DNA from: Setoptus koraiensis | Lineage: Eukaryota; Arthropoda | Assembly (NCBI GenBank): GCA_048013815.1 | Contig: CM106586.1 | Span: 434,001-498,000, forward strand | Reading direction: 5' to 3' | DNA length: 64,000 nucleotides | Part shown: positions 29,030 to 41,014 of the stretch, piece after piece | Layout of the letters: every line of letters starts with the position of its first letter | Numbering within the stretch: the first letter of the stretch is position 1 | Program-made: the position numbers and the translations under genes | Notes under the pieces: model-generated | Told to the model about the DNA's origin: nothing | The model's input: only the letters and a program-made list of their open reading frames with translations | Database searches by the model: none

Positions 29030-29994
29030 GGGTGTTCTAACGAAGAGCGCCACACTTTGATTTGGATGAAACTCCACACACAGGGCCCGTAGGCCCCCCT
29101 GACAATGCTTTGAGTAGTCCGGAAGTGCGGAAACTTCCGGTTCCGGTTTTACAGAAACTTCAAGATACAAGCATGAAACTCGATATCCAGCTAGATTCAG
29201 ACATGCAGAGCACAATGCTGCCGATTTCGGGATTGTGCAATTCCCGGTTCGTGAGTTATGCAAGGAAAACCGGGTTAGATGAGGAAAAAGTTGGGTTTGG
29301 CCCTGATAAGGGCCGTTTTATCATAGGGTGCTCTCCTCAGCGTGTCGCTCTCATTCATTGCGCGTGATCAAATCTGGCACGTGCGCAATCGATGAAACGC
29401 CGTTATTAGACATGGTGTCAGATATGGTACTTGCGCAATTGATTGGAATTACGTCAATTGGTGAACTGTCAAATCTGACACCTGCGCAATCGATGGGATG
29501 CTGCCAAACCTTCGGCTTCACGGCTCGAGGTCTCATCATCTCTTCTGTTGGCGCATGGATTGCAGTCACGTGAGCGGAGGGTAGAGGGCGAAGCCCGATA
29601 CCCGAAGCGCTCATCAACCCTACCCGAAGGGTTCCCGTCGCACGCAGTCGTCGCGGGAGCGACGACGGAGATGTGACGGCCTCCAAATTACGAGGCCGCA
29701 GGCCGAGTTCTCATACCTATCACAAGCAGAGAGAAGCTAAGGCCTATTTCTGCCATTCCTTGCTGGATTGAATGCGATCTTATCGAGGTACCAAAAATAA
29801 CCCTGAAAAAATACTCGCAATTCCCAAGCGGCTGTCGGGTACCGTGAAACGCCCACTGAGCGGTACCTCGGTTATCTCCGGAACGAGGAATTTCCGCACT
29901 TCCGGACTACCTGTTCGGGTATCGGGCACAATACCCTACCCGAAAATACCCAAAATACCCCAAAAAAAGTGTGGCGCTCTTCGTTAGAACAACC
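29030..29994 (+). mobile_element. M-family element M2
   Basis: Inverted tips GGGTGTTCTAACGAAGAGCG (left) and its complement at the right, with flanking duplication GAAAATTT (29022-29029) and GAAAATTC (29995-30002), one mismatch. The core lies at 29557-29713. Near 29290-29360 it has AGTTGGGTTTGGCCC...AAGGGCCGTTTTA and then CATTCATTGCGCG, resembling in reverse the sequence around the stop codon and just 3' of the Merlin transposase at 41935-41990. It therefore looks like an internally deleted Merlin. It is inserted in the RT of copia #2. Confidence 0.85.
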
Positions 29995-31908
29995 GAAAAT
30001 TCTCATTGAATCGTAACGAACCACAGCAGCGTAAGTCTCGAAAAAGTCTATGCCCTCTCTTTGGGCATAGCCTTTGGCAACAAGCCTAGCTCTAAATTTG
30101 TCGACAGTCCCATTTTTGTTCAGCTTCTTTTTAAAAATCCATCGTGTGCCTAAGGTTTCAATTCCATCTTTTAAAGGCACAACGGCTCATGTTTTATTGG
30201 AGACTAATGATTGTAGTTCATTTTCTATGGCCTCTTTCCACATGCTCTTGTCTTTGCTCTGCATGGCTGCTTTATAATTCTGAGGTTCTATATAAGTTAG
30301 CCACCCTAGGAAGCCGCTGACGCCACCCTTCTTTATCGACCAAGTCGATGTTCTGATTTCATTGTTGCTTATTTTGTTTGGAGTGGCAACGGCTGCAACT
30401 TTGATTGTATCAGTTGAATCAATGGTATTATTATCCGAAACGTCATTTGTTGACTCATTACATAGCATTGGACTCTCGGCGTTTTCATTAGTTGTTTCAC
30501 AATTTTGTTTGTGATGCTCGGCAAGGGTCTCAAACCTTGGACGTCCAGTCTGCAACTCAATATTATTTCCATCAGTCGACCTGGATTGTGCATTGTTAAT
30601 TTGCACATTGCTTGGCTGGTGTTCAGACATTTCCTCAGTTATATCAACAGATTCAGTATCAGAAGCTGAGAGAGCTTGATTACCTGATCTGATTACAGAG
30701 TTATCAATAACTGATGAAACCACATTCTGTGTATCTATTATTTCCACTTCATTTCCACCATTATCCTCAATAACTGCTCTATCGTTCAAGTAACAATAAC
30801 TTTCATTGAAGTCGACGGGAGTCTCATTATCTTCGACTGTCTCTTTATCAGTTGCGACACCATTGTCGAGTGCTTTGTTATGACTGACAAAAGCCACATT
30901 GCAACTCTTACTAACATCGTTGATTGATAAAGATTCTAAACGTGTTTGACCGTGAGGTGTAACCAACAAAATAGGCATTCAGGGTTTTGGAGTCCCATTT
31001 CGTTAGTTTTCTATCGGTGTCCATCACCTGGACCTCCCGGCCGAATTCTTGTAATATACTAAGGTCGAATTCGTATTTGTGCCATAATTGAAATGGTGTT
31101 TGATCTTTGTTTGATGTGTTTGTTGTTCTATTTAGCGTGAAAACAGCCGTGTAGACGGCTTCTCCCCATAGACTCTTATCCAAGCTACATGCGTTGAGCA
31201 TCGTTCGTGCAGCTTCGATGACTGTACGGTTGGAACGTTCGGCCAAACCGTTCTGTTCAGGAGTATAAGCTGCACTATTTACAAGTTCTATGTGTTCTAC
31301 TAGAAGCAAGGTCATTACTTTTTCATTCAAAAATTCACTGCCTTTGTCAGACCAAAATTTCTGTACTTTTAATTCAGTTTCCGAGTCTACCAAGCTAATG
31401 TATTTAGCGATTGATTCAACGACCTGTGTCTTGCTTGAATTACAATAAACCACCCTATAATGACTGAATTCATTGTTTCCACCGAGACTTACAGGTGATA
31501 CAGGTCCAACCAAGTCGACATGTACAACCTGTCCAATGTGAGTAGCCTTTTCCCTATTAGATATGGGATGGGACACATGCTTCGCCTTGCCACTAGGGCA
31601 CTCAGTGCATGGGCCTCGAGACCGGTCGGTGATGACTATACCTTTCATGCCTTTGTTATGCATACTTCTTATTTTAGGTATGTTTAGATGACATAAAATT
31701 CTATGCCATTCTTCCTCAGTCCTGTTTGTTTTCGATAAGAAAGCTGAATTCGACTTAGGTATCATGTTCAATTTGCAGAGTCCATTTTCAAGTAGAGCAC
31801 CTTGCACCAATACGTGATTATCTTTCATGAAGTCACACCCAGCTTGGTTGAACAAGACCGCGACACCTCTCTTCATGGCACGACCAACCGAAATTAGATT
31901 GGCTGCCA
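29995..31908 (-). pseudogene. copia #2 integrase, linker and RT start
   Basis: Integrase motifs: GAG-pre-integrase ANLISVGRAMKRG and WHRILCHLNI, a CTECPSGK zinc part, HVDLVGPVSP, SDKGSEF, TPEQNGLAERSNRTVIEAAR, LWGEA, and the C-terminal YFVGYTSRSNTFRIF. The linker is acidic. RT begins WKEAIENELQSL and continues with RWIFKKKLNKNG and FRARLVAKGYAQ before M2. Fossil. Confidence 0.85.
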
Positions 31909-32149
31909 TTTTTAGCGCTTAATTTTAATTAAGTTGCTATTGGTTTGGTGTTTATTGCTAATCTATTCACGTGACAATGTAATCCTATGGAGGTTTGACT
32001 TGGTCAAATTTGTGAGAATCCTGCTAGACATTACACATGTATTCCTATGCAGATTTGACTTGGTCTATTATCGCTTCACTCGAAAATTTTTCGTATGCGA
32101 TCTTATGTAGATTTGACTAGGTCGAATTTGTGAAGAGTTCGGTGGTGAC

Positions 32150-33690
32150 AAATCGAACTTCAAAATTGAAAATTCGAATTTCTAATGGGAGTTTCAGCTG
32201 CTAGTTCGAAGTTAGTGGTTCAGTGTTCTTAGTTCCATGGTCAGAGTTCGGTGGTCACATTTCGAACTTCGAACTTCAATCTTCGAACTTCGAAATTGAA
32301 AATTGAAAATTCGAATTTCTGTTGACAGTTTCATCTGCTCGTTCGATGTTCGACGGTCAGAGTTCGGTGGTCAGAGTTCGATGGTCGCAATTCGAACTCC
32401 GAACATGGGAATTCGAAATTGAAAATTCGGATTTCTGATGACAGTTTCAGCTCCATTGTCGGAGTTCGATGGTCAGAGTTCGATGGTCACATTTCGAACT
32501 TCGAAATTCGAAATTGAAAATTTCATTTCCTGATGATAGTTTCATCTGCTTTGTCGAAGTTTCTTGGTTCAGTGTGCGAAGTTCGATGGTTACAATTGGG
32601 AGTTCGGTGGTCACATTTCGAACTTCGAAATTCCAAGTTGAAAATTCGAATTCCTGTTGACAGTTTCATCTGCTTGTTCGATGTTCGATGGTAAGTGTTC
32701 GATGGTCGGAGTTCGATGGTCACATTTCGAAGTTCGGTGGTAACAATTCGAAATTCGAAATTGAAAATTCGATTTTCTGAAATGAGTTTCAGCTGCTCCG
32801 TCAATGTTCGTGGTTCAGTGTCCGAAGTTCGATGGTTACAATTCGAAGTTCGGTGGTCACATTTCGAACTTTGAAATTTCGAAATTGAAAATTCGAATTT
32901 CTGTTGACAGTTTCATCTGCTCGTTCGATGTTCGACGGTCAGTGTTCGGTGGTCACAATTTGATGGTCACAATTCGAAGTTCGAAATTCGAAAATTGAAA
33001 ATTCGAATTCCTGATGAGAGTTTCAGCTGCTCGTTCGATGTTCGATGGTCAGTGTTCGAAGGTCAGTGTTCGATGGTCAGTGTTTGATGGTCACATCTTG
33101 GACTTAGAAATTCGAAAATTGAAAATTCCAATTCCTGATGATAGTTTCAGCTGCTCGTTCGATGTTCGATGGTCAGAGTTCGATGTTCGATAGTCACAAT
33201 TCGAACTTCGAAATTCGAAAATTGAAAATTTGAATTCCCAATGATAGTTTCAGCTGCATTGTCGGAGTTCGATGGTCAGAGTTCGATGTGCGATGGTCAT
33301 AGTTCGATGTTCGATAGTCACAATTCGATTCTCACAATTTGAACTTCGAAATTTGAACTTCGAAATTCGAAATTCTAAATTGAAAATTCTGATGAGAGTT
33401 TCAGATGCTTGTTCTATGTTCGATGGTCAGAGTTCGATGTTCGACGGTCAGAGTTCGATGTTCGATGGTCACAATTCGAACTTCGAAAATTGAAAATTCG
33501 AATTTCGAATTTCTTATGATAGTTTAATCTGCTCTGTCGATGTTTGATGGTCAGTATTCGATGTCCGAGGTTCGATGGTCATATTCCGAACGTCGAACTT
33601 CGAACTTCGAAATTGAAAATTCGTATTTTCGATACGAGTTCCAGGTGATCGTACAGAGTTCGATGGTCACAATTCGAACTTCGATATTCG
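32150..33690 (-). repeat. E satellite within E5
   Basis: The same TTCGAA-rich satellite as 25014-25925 in inverse orientation, with more diverged units (spacers TGACAGTTTCATCTGCTCGT, blocks GTTCGATGGTCAGAGTTCGA). Confidence 0.9.
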
Positions 33691-34081
33691 AAATTGATGC
33701 ACAATAACTGAGTGTGCGCCATTGACTAATTGGTGTGTCCAACTAAATTACTCATTGTGGCGAAACTGACCATTAGAATCTTACCAAAATCCGTACGCAT
33801 GCAATCAACATGTGAATCATGCTGCGAAAGAAATTTGGAGTCCCAAGTGCTTGTACAGAGTTCGATGGTCACAATTCGAAGTTCGCTGGTGACAATTCGA
33901 AGTTCGATGGTCACATTTCGAACTTCGAGATTCAAAATTGATGCACTATAACAAAGTGTGCGCCATTGACTAATTGGTGTGTCTAACTTGATTACTCATT
34001 GCGGCGAAACTGACTATTAGAATCTTACTAAATTCCATACGCAAGCAATCGACATGTGTATCATGCTGCGATAGAATCAGT

Positions 34082-34637
34082 ATCACTTGTTATTTCTACA
34101 GTTTCGATGAATCTTTTCTGATCCGCCATTTTCCTCCTTAATTTCGAATATTCTTTCATCAAAGGATCACCGTATTGCCCTTTAGCATCTGAGTATGCGC
34201 ACTCTCGGTTTGTGCCGTCTTTCATTTGTAATAAAACCCTAGTTCCTCGGCCACCCTTCATATCGACAATTGGTAATACTGCCTGAACCTTAGTCTTCGG
34301 AGGAATTTTCCCCTCGAAGATATCCACCTTTTTTGCCAAATTCTGCGCAGGCGGTACGCTGATGGACTCACTGAGTTTAGTTGAGTGCATCATTGAAATC
34401 AGTCCTTGAAAGGTGAAATCAATGGCCACTGATTCTGATGCGGCATTGGATTGAGATGCGAATGGTGATGCGGTTTGAAATGCGGATGCCGATTCATATG
34501 CGGATGTGTATGCTGATGTGGACTTGGACACCGGCTGTAGTGTCATGTCGATGAGATTATTTACGCTGTCGGCCATAGTAGGCGGCTGCATAGCGGCAAT
34601 GAGTTCGCGCATTGCAGATGCCGTTTCCTCAAGGAGG
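34082..34637 (-). pseudogene. Unidentified repeated protein, copy 2 (captured fragment)
   Basis: A relative of 15521-16116. It retains residues from the N-terminal helix (EETASAMRELIAAMQPP-like) through the Ser/Ala stretch (here shorter, ASPFASQSNAASES) and the conserved part (VDIFEGKIPPKTKVQAVLPI, GTRVLLQMKDGTNRECAYSD) to MADQKRFIETVE. Both its ends join E-family sequence: upstream at about 34638, downstream at about 34081, where a partial E left end (CAAGTGATACTGATT) follows. Compared with copy 1 the start codon region is missing. It is a gene piece carried inside an E element. Confidence 0.65.
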
Positions 34638-34663
34638 CGAAACTGACTAGTAGAATCTTATTA

Positions 34664-35535
34664 GGTTGTTGTAGCGATTAGGTCCCAGCGCCGATCATGA
34701 TGATACTTGCGGTACAGGTTCATCTTGACCCAAAACCATTGGAAAAAGTGGTCCGGAAGTGCGGAAACTTCCGGTTCCGGTTTTACCTAAAGTTGCTTCT
34801 AGAGAGTTGAAACTCACCAGACTGACGTTCTAGATGACGATTAACAGGATGACATAACTTTCAGCTCTTCACCACTTCCAGTTCTCTGGTTATAGCGATA
34901 TCTCTAGAATTGAGAGACCAGAAGTTGCCGAATTCCGGCTCCGCTACACTCAGGGATGAGCCTGCAATTGTTCTTAGAACTCGGCCTGCGGCCTCGTATT
35001 CTGGAGGCCGTCACATCTCCGTCGTCGCTCCCGCGACGACTGCGTGCGACGGGAACCCTTCGGGTAGGGTTGATGAGCGCTTCGGGTATCGGGCTGCGCC
35101 CTCTACCCTCCGCTCACATGACTGCAATCCAAACACAGCTGCAGGCGGGAAGAGTGTGCGAACCAGCCAAAAGAGAATGAGAAAGAAGGGATTAAATGAC
35201 TGAAACAGACGTGAATACAGAGGGCAGCGAGTACGAGGCACAGGATAGGTCCGCTTACCGCAACCGCACAGGCCCGGCCTCACCCTAAAATTTGGTTTAA
35301 CCTCTATATCCTATGAACCGGAAATTAAATCGGATTGATTTTGATCCCATCATGCTCCGCTAGGTGTCCACCATCTGATTCTGAAGTTTCGAAGCTCTAT
35401 CTCAAAATTTTTGCATCTCCGGAACCGGAAGTTTCCGCACTTCCGGACTACTCAATTCATAATAAAGGGCCCTTGTGGGGCCTGTATGTCAAGTTTCATG
35501 ATGATCGGCGCTGGGACCTAATCGCAACAACACCC
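34664..35535 (+). mobile_element. M-family element M3
   Basis: Tips GGTTGTTGTAGCGATTAGGT and GCAACAACACCC, with duplication TCTTATTA (34656-34663 and 35536-35543). The core is at 34974-35130. Length 872 bp. It is inserted in E5, so it is younger than that element. Confidence 0.85.
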
Positions 35536-35755
35536 TCTTATTAAATTTCGTACGCAAGCAATCGACATGTGTATCATGCTGCGATAGAAAATTGGAGAAC
35601 TTGTATTTATTCTGTCATCTTTTCGGCTACTCTGATCTGACAGGCATAGATGCTTATCTCCGACATGTTGTCACATACTCGCATCTATGTACCAACGATA
35701 CTCGTCTATCTAAAAAATTAAGCGCTCGAGATACTGATCGAATCAGTATCACTTG

Positions 35756-35854
35756 TTGGTACATGAAGAACGTCATTGACCTCGAGTGTACCTGTTGTAC
35801 CATCTGTGAACGTTGTTTTGAACAGAACTGTACCAATACCCGCAATCTCTAATT
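35756..35854 (-). pseudogene. copia #2 segment before integrase
   Basis: On the minus strand this encodes IAGIGTVLFKTTFTDGTTG and VLHVP, the conserved stretch between copia protease and the GAG-pre-integrase domain. It shows that copia #2 continues on the far side of E5. It ends at M4. Confidence 0.75.
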
Positions 35855-36630
35855 CTGGGTTATTCTATCTAATAGCGCCACACTTTTTTCGGGGTATTTT
35901 GGATATTTTCGAGTAAGGTATTGTACTCTGATACCGGAATGTGTATTCCGGAAGTGCGGAAATTCCTAGTTCCCGAGATAACCGAGGTACCGCACGGGAG
36001 GCGTTTCTTGATACCCGACAACCGCTAGCGATTTCTGAGGTATTTTTTTAGGGTATTTCCACTATTTTTGGGTAGACAAACTCATTCCAAACTCATCTGG
36101 GTGAGAAAATATCAATAAACAGTTCGGCCAGCGACAAATTTTCCGTAGATTTGAGCTTCGCTGCACTCGAACATAATCCTGAGATTGTTCTGAGAACTCG
36201 GCCTACGGCCTCGTAATTTGGAGGCCGTCACATCTCCGTCGTCGCTCCCGCGACGACTGCGTGCGACGGGAACCCTTCGGGTAGGGTTGATGAGCGCTTC
36301 GGGTATCGGGCTACGCCCTCTACCCTCCGCTCACATGACTGCAATCCATACACGAAAGTAGGTTGTGTAACATACTGCCGAATTCTATTACGATCGCTCA
36401 TTATCTCAAAAACTGGAAGTCCAACAGATATCAAAATGACTTCAACGTGCTCATCATAGTCATATCAGGCTCTATGTTAAGTTTCTAAGCTGTATCTGCA
36501 AGTTTATGTGAAACCGGAACCGGAAGTTTCCGCACTTCCGGACCACTCATAGTATTGTCAGGGGGCCCTGTGGCCTCCATCTGTGAAGTTTCATGAAAAT
36601 CGGAGTGTGGCGCTATTAGATAGAATACCC
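35855..36630 (+). mobile_element. M-family element M4, chimeric flanks
   Basis: Inverted tips GGGTTATTCTATCTAATAGC and GCTATTAGATAGAATACCC, with the core at 36190-36347; 776 bp. The flanks do not match (CTAATTCT left, GGTAAATT right), and the left flank is copia #2 while the right flank belongs to another element's env-like frame. This is expected if two M copies recombined, or a deletion took one flank. Confidence 0.8.
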
Positions 36631-36649
36631 GGTAAATTATGAGATAATA

Positions 36650-37876
36650 ATGGGAAAGAGGTGCAGCAAACGCAACCAAATGAGTACCAAAAAATTGTTT
36701 GAACACACCGAATGCAAGGGGGTCGAAGAAACAATCATTACAAAACCATGTATCCAAATCAAGCACGATGGGCAACTCATCAAAGTTAACTGTCAAGGCC
36801 ACACCATTATTTTAAATAACACCAAACTGGACTGCCCGAGTCACATTTTTTCACTGGATGAAGACACAAACTTTGTTATCGATGGGGAGAGATTCAAATA
36901 CGCCACATCAAATGTCACCAGACGAGTAAAATCCCCAGACATAACCGAAAAGGTGAACCTACAACTGGGAACTTCGAGGAGCCTATTCAAGTCAATCCCA
37001 GCCAGTAAACGGCAGGAGATTGAGGAAAAGCAAGTGGAAGAACAGCTCAAAAGGGATTCCATGGAACTACTCAAAGCAGAAGATGAATGGCATAACCACC
37101 CAAAAGTATTGCTCAACACTGCCCACACGATCATTGACGCAATCGGTGAATATATCGCAATCGCCGTAGGACTACTCTTGGGGTGCCTGTGGATCAAAGC
37201 AAGGGCCAACCGACGCGTTGCAGCCACCTCGACAGGAACCATAATAGTGGGACTAGTACTGTTACCCACCAGTGTCTTCTGCGCAACATCAGAATCTATT
37301 GGCGTACAAATGAGTGCAAATGAGGCCACGGAAGACATAAGACGACTACAGCAACGCATCTATGCAGAAAAATGCAATCCCTGGGATCTAATCTCTGACG
37401 CCTCAGATCTCCGTCGACTCGAGGGAAATGCCTATTATGCGATCAGTCTGACATGCACACTCGCATCTGTGAACATTGAACGTCCGTGCGGAACGCTCAT
37501 GGAGCATATCCCGCTAGTCTATGCTGACAGCGAGGTAGCATACGACGGAGAAGGCGAGTGCCACAACCAGAAAATGCAAAAGCAACATCACCCGATGGCA
37601 AACCGATTTCAAATAGCAACTGAACACATCTGTGGATACAGAAATCAAGAATACTCGTGGAAAAAGCATTTTGGCCAACTACTCGGAGCCGGGTGCATTT
37701 TAGCCAAAAAGATGTTTAACTGCCACTGTCAGGGGAGAGCGATAAACCATCGAATATGGGATGATCACACTACCATAATAATGACGGACTTAATGGTAGA
37801 AGCGAGCACGAGGAACCGATGTAACTGTAGAATGAAGGAGGAACCAGAAGATGAGAGCAGAGTCAGGGGAAATTTC
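36650..37876 (+). pseudogene. Env-like membrane protein frame of a third copia-type element (fossil)
   Basis: A frame of about 410 codons in this stretch, running into M5. It has a Cys-bearing, glycosylatable N-terminal part (CKGVEETIITKPC, VNCQGHTIILNNTKLDC, SNVT), a charged coil (KRQEIEEKQVEEQLKRD), then two hydrophobic segments separated by a basic loop (EYIAIAVGLLLGCLWIKA; TGTIIVGLVLLPTSVFCA), and a second Cys-rich part. The purine tract and LTR at 43278-43691, followed by a copia-like gag start, make an env-like protein of an LTR element likely. I recognise no specific env family. M4 and M5 bound it. Confidence 0.5.
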
Positions 37877-39037
37877 GGTTATACTGGAGAATAGCGCCGC
37901 ACTTTTTTTGGGGTATTTTGGGTATTTTTGGGTAGGGTATCGTACCCTGGTACTGGTTTTATTCCGGAAGTGCGGAAATTTCTAGTTCCATTTCCGGAAG
38001 TCCGACTCCCGACAGCCGCTAGCGCCCCCTAGACCTTGCGAGATATTTGATTTCAGGGTAGATTATTGAACTTATCTCGATCAGTCCGAAGTCGACTCCC
38101 GACAGCGCTGGGGATTTGCGGATTCAGGGTATTTTTGACTCGATGCAAGCGCACATAAGCAGGAAGCAGATAAAGGCCTTTGCTTCGCTCGGCTTGTGAT
38201 GGGTCTGAGAACTCGGCCTGCGGCCTCGTAATCTGGAGGCCGTCACATCTCCGTCGTCGCTCCCGCGACGACTCCGTGCGACGGGAACCCTTCCGGTAGG
38301 GTTGATGAGCGCTTCGGGTGCCGGGCTGCGCCCTCTACCCTCCGCTCACGTGACTGCAATCCACACACCGACAAAAGAGATGATCAGACTGCGAACTGGG
38401 ACCATCCCATCGATTGCGCATGTGTCAGATTTGACAGTTCATCAATCAACGTAATTCCGATCAATTGCGCATATTCACCATCTGACAGTAGGTCTAGCAG
38501 CCACGTACTCGATCTTAGCGCATGCGCAATGCCCATGTCGGCAAGAAGTCCCTGTGTGGACGGTTGGGACTCGTACCTGGGCCGTTCAAGTGAATTGACG
38601 GGGCTTGAACGGATGAGCTACGGGGGGCTACCCAATAATGGTGTGGTTAAAACTCGACATGATCATCGCGCACTTTCATTCATGACTATTCGCGCGCTGT
38701 CGAGGCAATTTCGCTCCGATCACCTGTAGACGAACCTGCGGCGCATGTCCGCACTTAAGGATGTAGGTTCCTCACCCGTCAGGGTCACCGCCATTTTTTG
38801 CTGTGTTAAATTTCCATAGACCATTTTGAGCTGTGCCAATACCAAATCTAGGCACAGTTATCTTCGACATGATGTCTGCGCCTAATGCATTGTCAAAGGC
38901 ACTTAAAGCAGTGGACTTTAAATAGGAGTACCACTCTTTGTCCATCCTATCTCTCTCTCAACAGTCTAATAGGATAATTCATTCAATATCTTCTATTCCA
39001 TCTTATCTACTCTTTCTTTCTACAGATCAATTAACTA

Positions 39038-40984
39038 CAAGTAATACTGATCAAATCAGTATTTCGAGCGCTTAATTTTTTGTGTGGACAAGTATTGTTG
39101 AAGGATTCAAAGGAGCTTATGACAACCTGTTAACCAACGAACTTCAAAATGTGACCATCGAACATTGACCATCGAACATCGAACGAGCAGATGAAACTAT
39201 CATTAGGAATTCGAATTTTCAATTTCGAATTTCTAAGTTCGAAATGTGACCATCGAACTCTGACCATCGAATTCTGACCATCGAACTCCGACAGAGCCGA
39301 TGAAACTATCATCAGAAATTCGAATTTTCAATTTTCGAATTTCGAATTGTGACCATCGAACTCTGACCATCGAACTTCGAACTCTGACGATCGAACTTCG
39401 AACTCTGACCATCGAACGAGCACCTGAAACTATCATCAGAAATTCGAATTTTCAATTTTCGAATTTCGAAGTTCGAAATGTGACCATCGAACTCTGACCA
39501 TCGAACTTCGAACTCTGACCATCGAACTCTGACCACCGAACTCTGACCATCGAACTCCGACAGAGCAGATGAAACTATCATCAGAAATTCGAATTTTCAA
39601 TTTTCGAATTTCGAAGTTCGAAATGTGACCATCGAACATTGACCATCGAACTCTGACCATCGAACTCCGACAGAGCAGATGAAACTATCATCAGAAATTC
39701 GAATTTTCAATTTTCGAATTTCGAAGTTCGAAATGTGACCATCGAACATTGACCATCGAACTCTGACCATCGAACTCTGACCATCGAACTCCGACAGAGC
39801 AGATGAAACTATCATCAGAAATTCGAATTTTCAATTTTCGAATTTCGAAGTTCGAAATGTGACCATCGAACTCTGACCATCGAACTTCGAACTCTGACCA
39901 TCGAACATCGAACGAGCACCTGAAACTATCATCAGAAATTCGAATTTTCAATTTTCGAATTTCGAATTGTGACCATCGAACACTGACCATCGAACACTGA
40001 TCATCGAACATCGAACGAGCACCTGAAACTATCATCAGAAATTCGAATTTTCAATTTTCGAATTTCGAAGTTCGAAATGTGACCATCGAACATTGACCAT
40101 CGAACTCTGACCATCGAACTCCGACAGAGCAGATGAAACTATCATCAGAAATTCGAATTTTCAATTTTCGAATTTCGAAGTTCGAAATGTGACCATCGAA
40201 CTCTGACCATCGAACTTCGAACTCTGACCATCGAACATCGAACGAGCACCTGAAACTATCATCAGAAATTCGAATTTTCAATTTTCGAATTTCGAATTGT
40301 GACCATCGAACACTGACCATCGAACACTGATCATCGAACATCGAACGAGCACCTGAAACTATCATCAGAAATTCGAATTTTCAATTTTCGAATTTCGAAT
40401 TGTGACCATCGAACACTGACCATCGAACACTGATCATCGAACATCGAACGAGCAGATGGAAATGTCATCAGAAATTCGAATTTTCAATTTCGAATTTCGA
40501 AGTTCGAAATGTGACCATCGAACTCCGACCACCGAACTCTGGCCATGGAACTTCGAACTCCAACCATCGAACATCGAACGAGCACCTGAAACTATCATCA
40601 GAAATTCGAATTGTCAATTTCGAAGTTCGAAATGTCACCACCGAACTCCGACCATGGAACTAAGAAAACTGAACCACTAACTTTGGACGAGCAGCTAAAA
40701 CTCTTATTAGAAATTCGAATTTTCAATTTTGAAGTTCGATTTGTCACCACCGAACTGCGCACAAATGTGACCTAGTCAAATCTCCATAGAATTGCATACG
40801 AAATATTTTCGAGTGAAGGGATAATAGACCAAGTCGAATCTACATCGGAATACATGTGTAATGTCAAGCAGGATTCTCACAAATTTGACTAAGTCAAACC
40901 TCCATAGGATTACATAGTCACGTGAATAAACGTAGTCATAATCACCACCCCAATAGCAGCTTAATTAAAATTAAGCGCTAAAAA
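39038..40984 (+). mobile_element. E-family element E1 with large satellite
   Basis: Left end CAAGTAATACTGATCAAATC (39038), left module to about 39130, satellite 39130-40750 with very regular units, right module (AATCTACATCGGAATACATG, AGTCACGTGAATAAACG) and right end CTTAATTAAAATTAAGCGCT plus AAAAA at 40984. It is inserted in Merlin M5 just upstream of the transposase start. No target duplication is visible (flanks TTAACTA and ATAACTAA share only TAACTA, in part by chance). Confidence 0.8.
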
Positions 40985-41014
40985 ATAACTAAACAAAAAA
41001 AAAGACAATTCAAT

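Larger units (their letters stand above)
27348..31908 (-). mobile_element. Ty1/copia element with env-like extension (copia #2, fossil)
   Basis: Minus-strand order, high to low coordinate: integrase (about 31908-30900), linker (30900-30250), RT (30180-28150, split by M2 at 29030-29994), RNase H (28150-27820) and an env-like extension (27820-27348). A protease-to-integrase piece continues at 35854-35756, beyond the E element inserted at 31909-35755. The left end is cut by the short A1 element. It carries several breaks besides the insertions, so it is older than copia #1. Confidence 0.85.
31909..35755 (-). mobile_element. E-family element E5 with satellite, captured gene piece and nested M3
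   Basis: The right-end module faces left (TTTTTAGCGCTTAATTTTAA at 31909), satellite runs to about 33690, then unique sequence with CTATCGCAGCATGATACACA-like repeats (33690-34065), a fragment of an internal E left end joined to the unidentified gene (34066-34637), more E sequence, M3 (34664-35535), and the true left end read from the right (CAAGTGATACTGATTCGATC, 35755 downward). It is inserted in copia #2, whose pieces abut at 31908 and 35756 without a target duplication. Confidence 0.75.

Noticed and set aside
39130-40365. Many overlapping minus-strand frames rich in SSMVRVRWS and KLKIRISDD
   Set aside because: They are translations of the E satellite, whose blocks are often a multiple of three long; the same peptides repeat wherever the satellite occurs, and no start or end is conserved.
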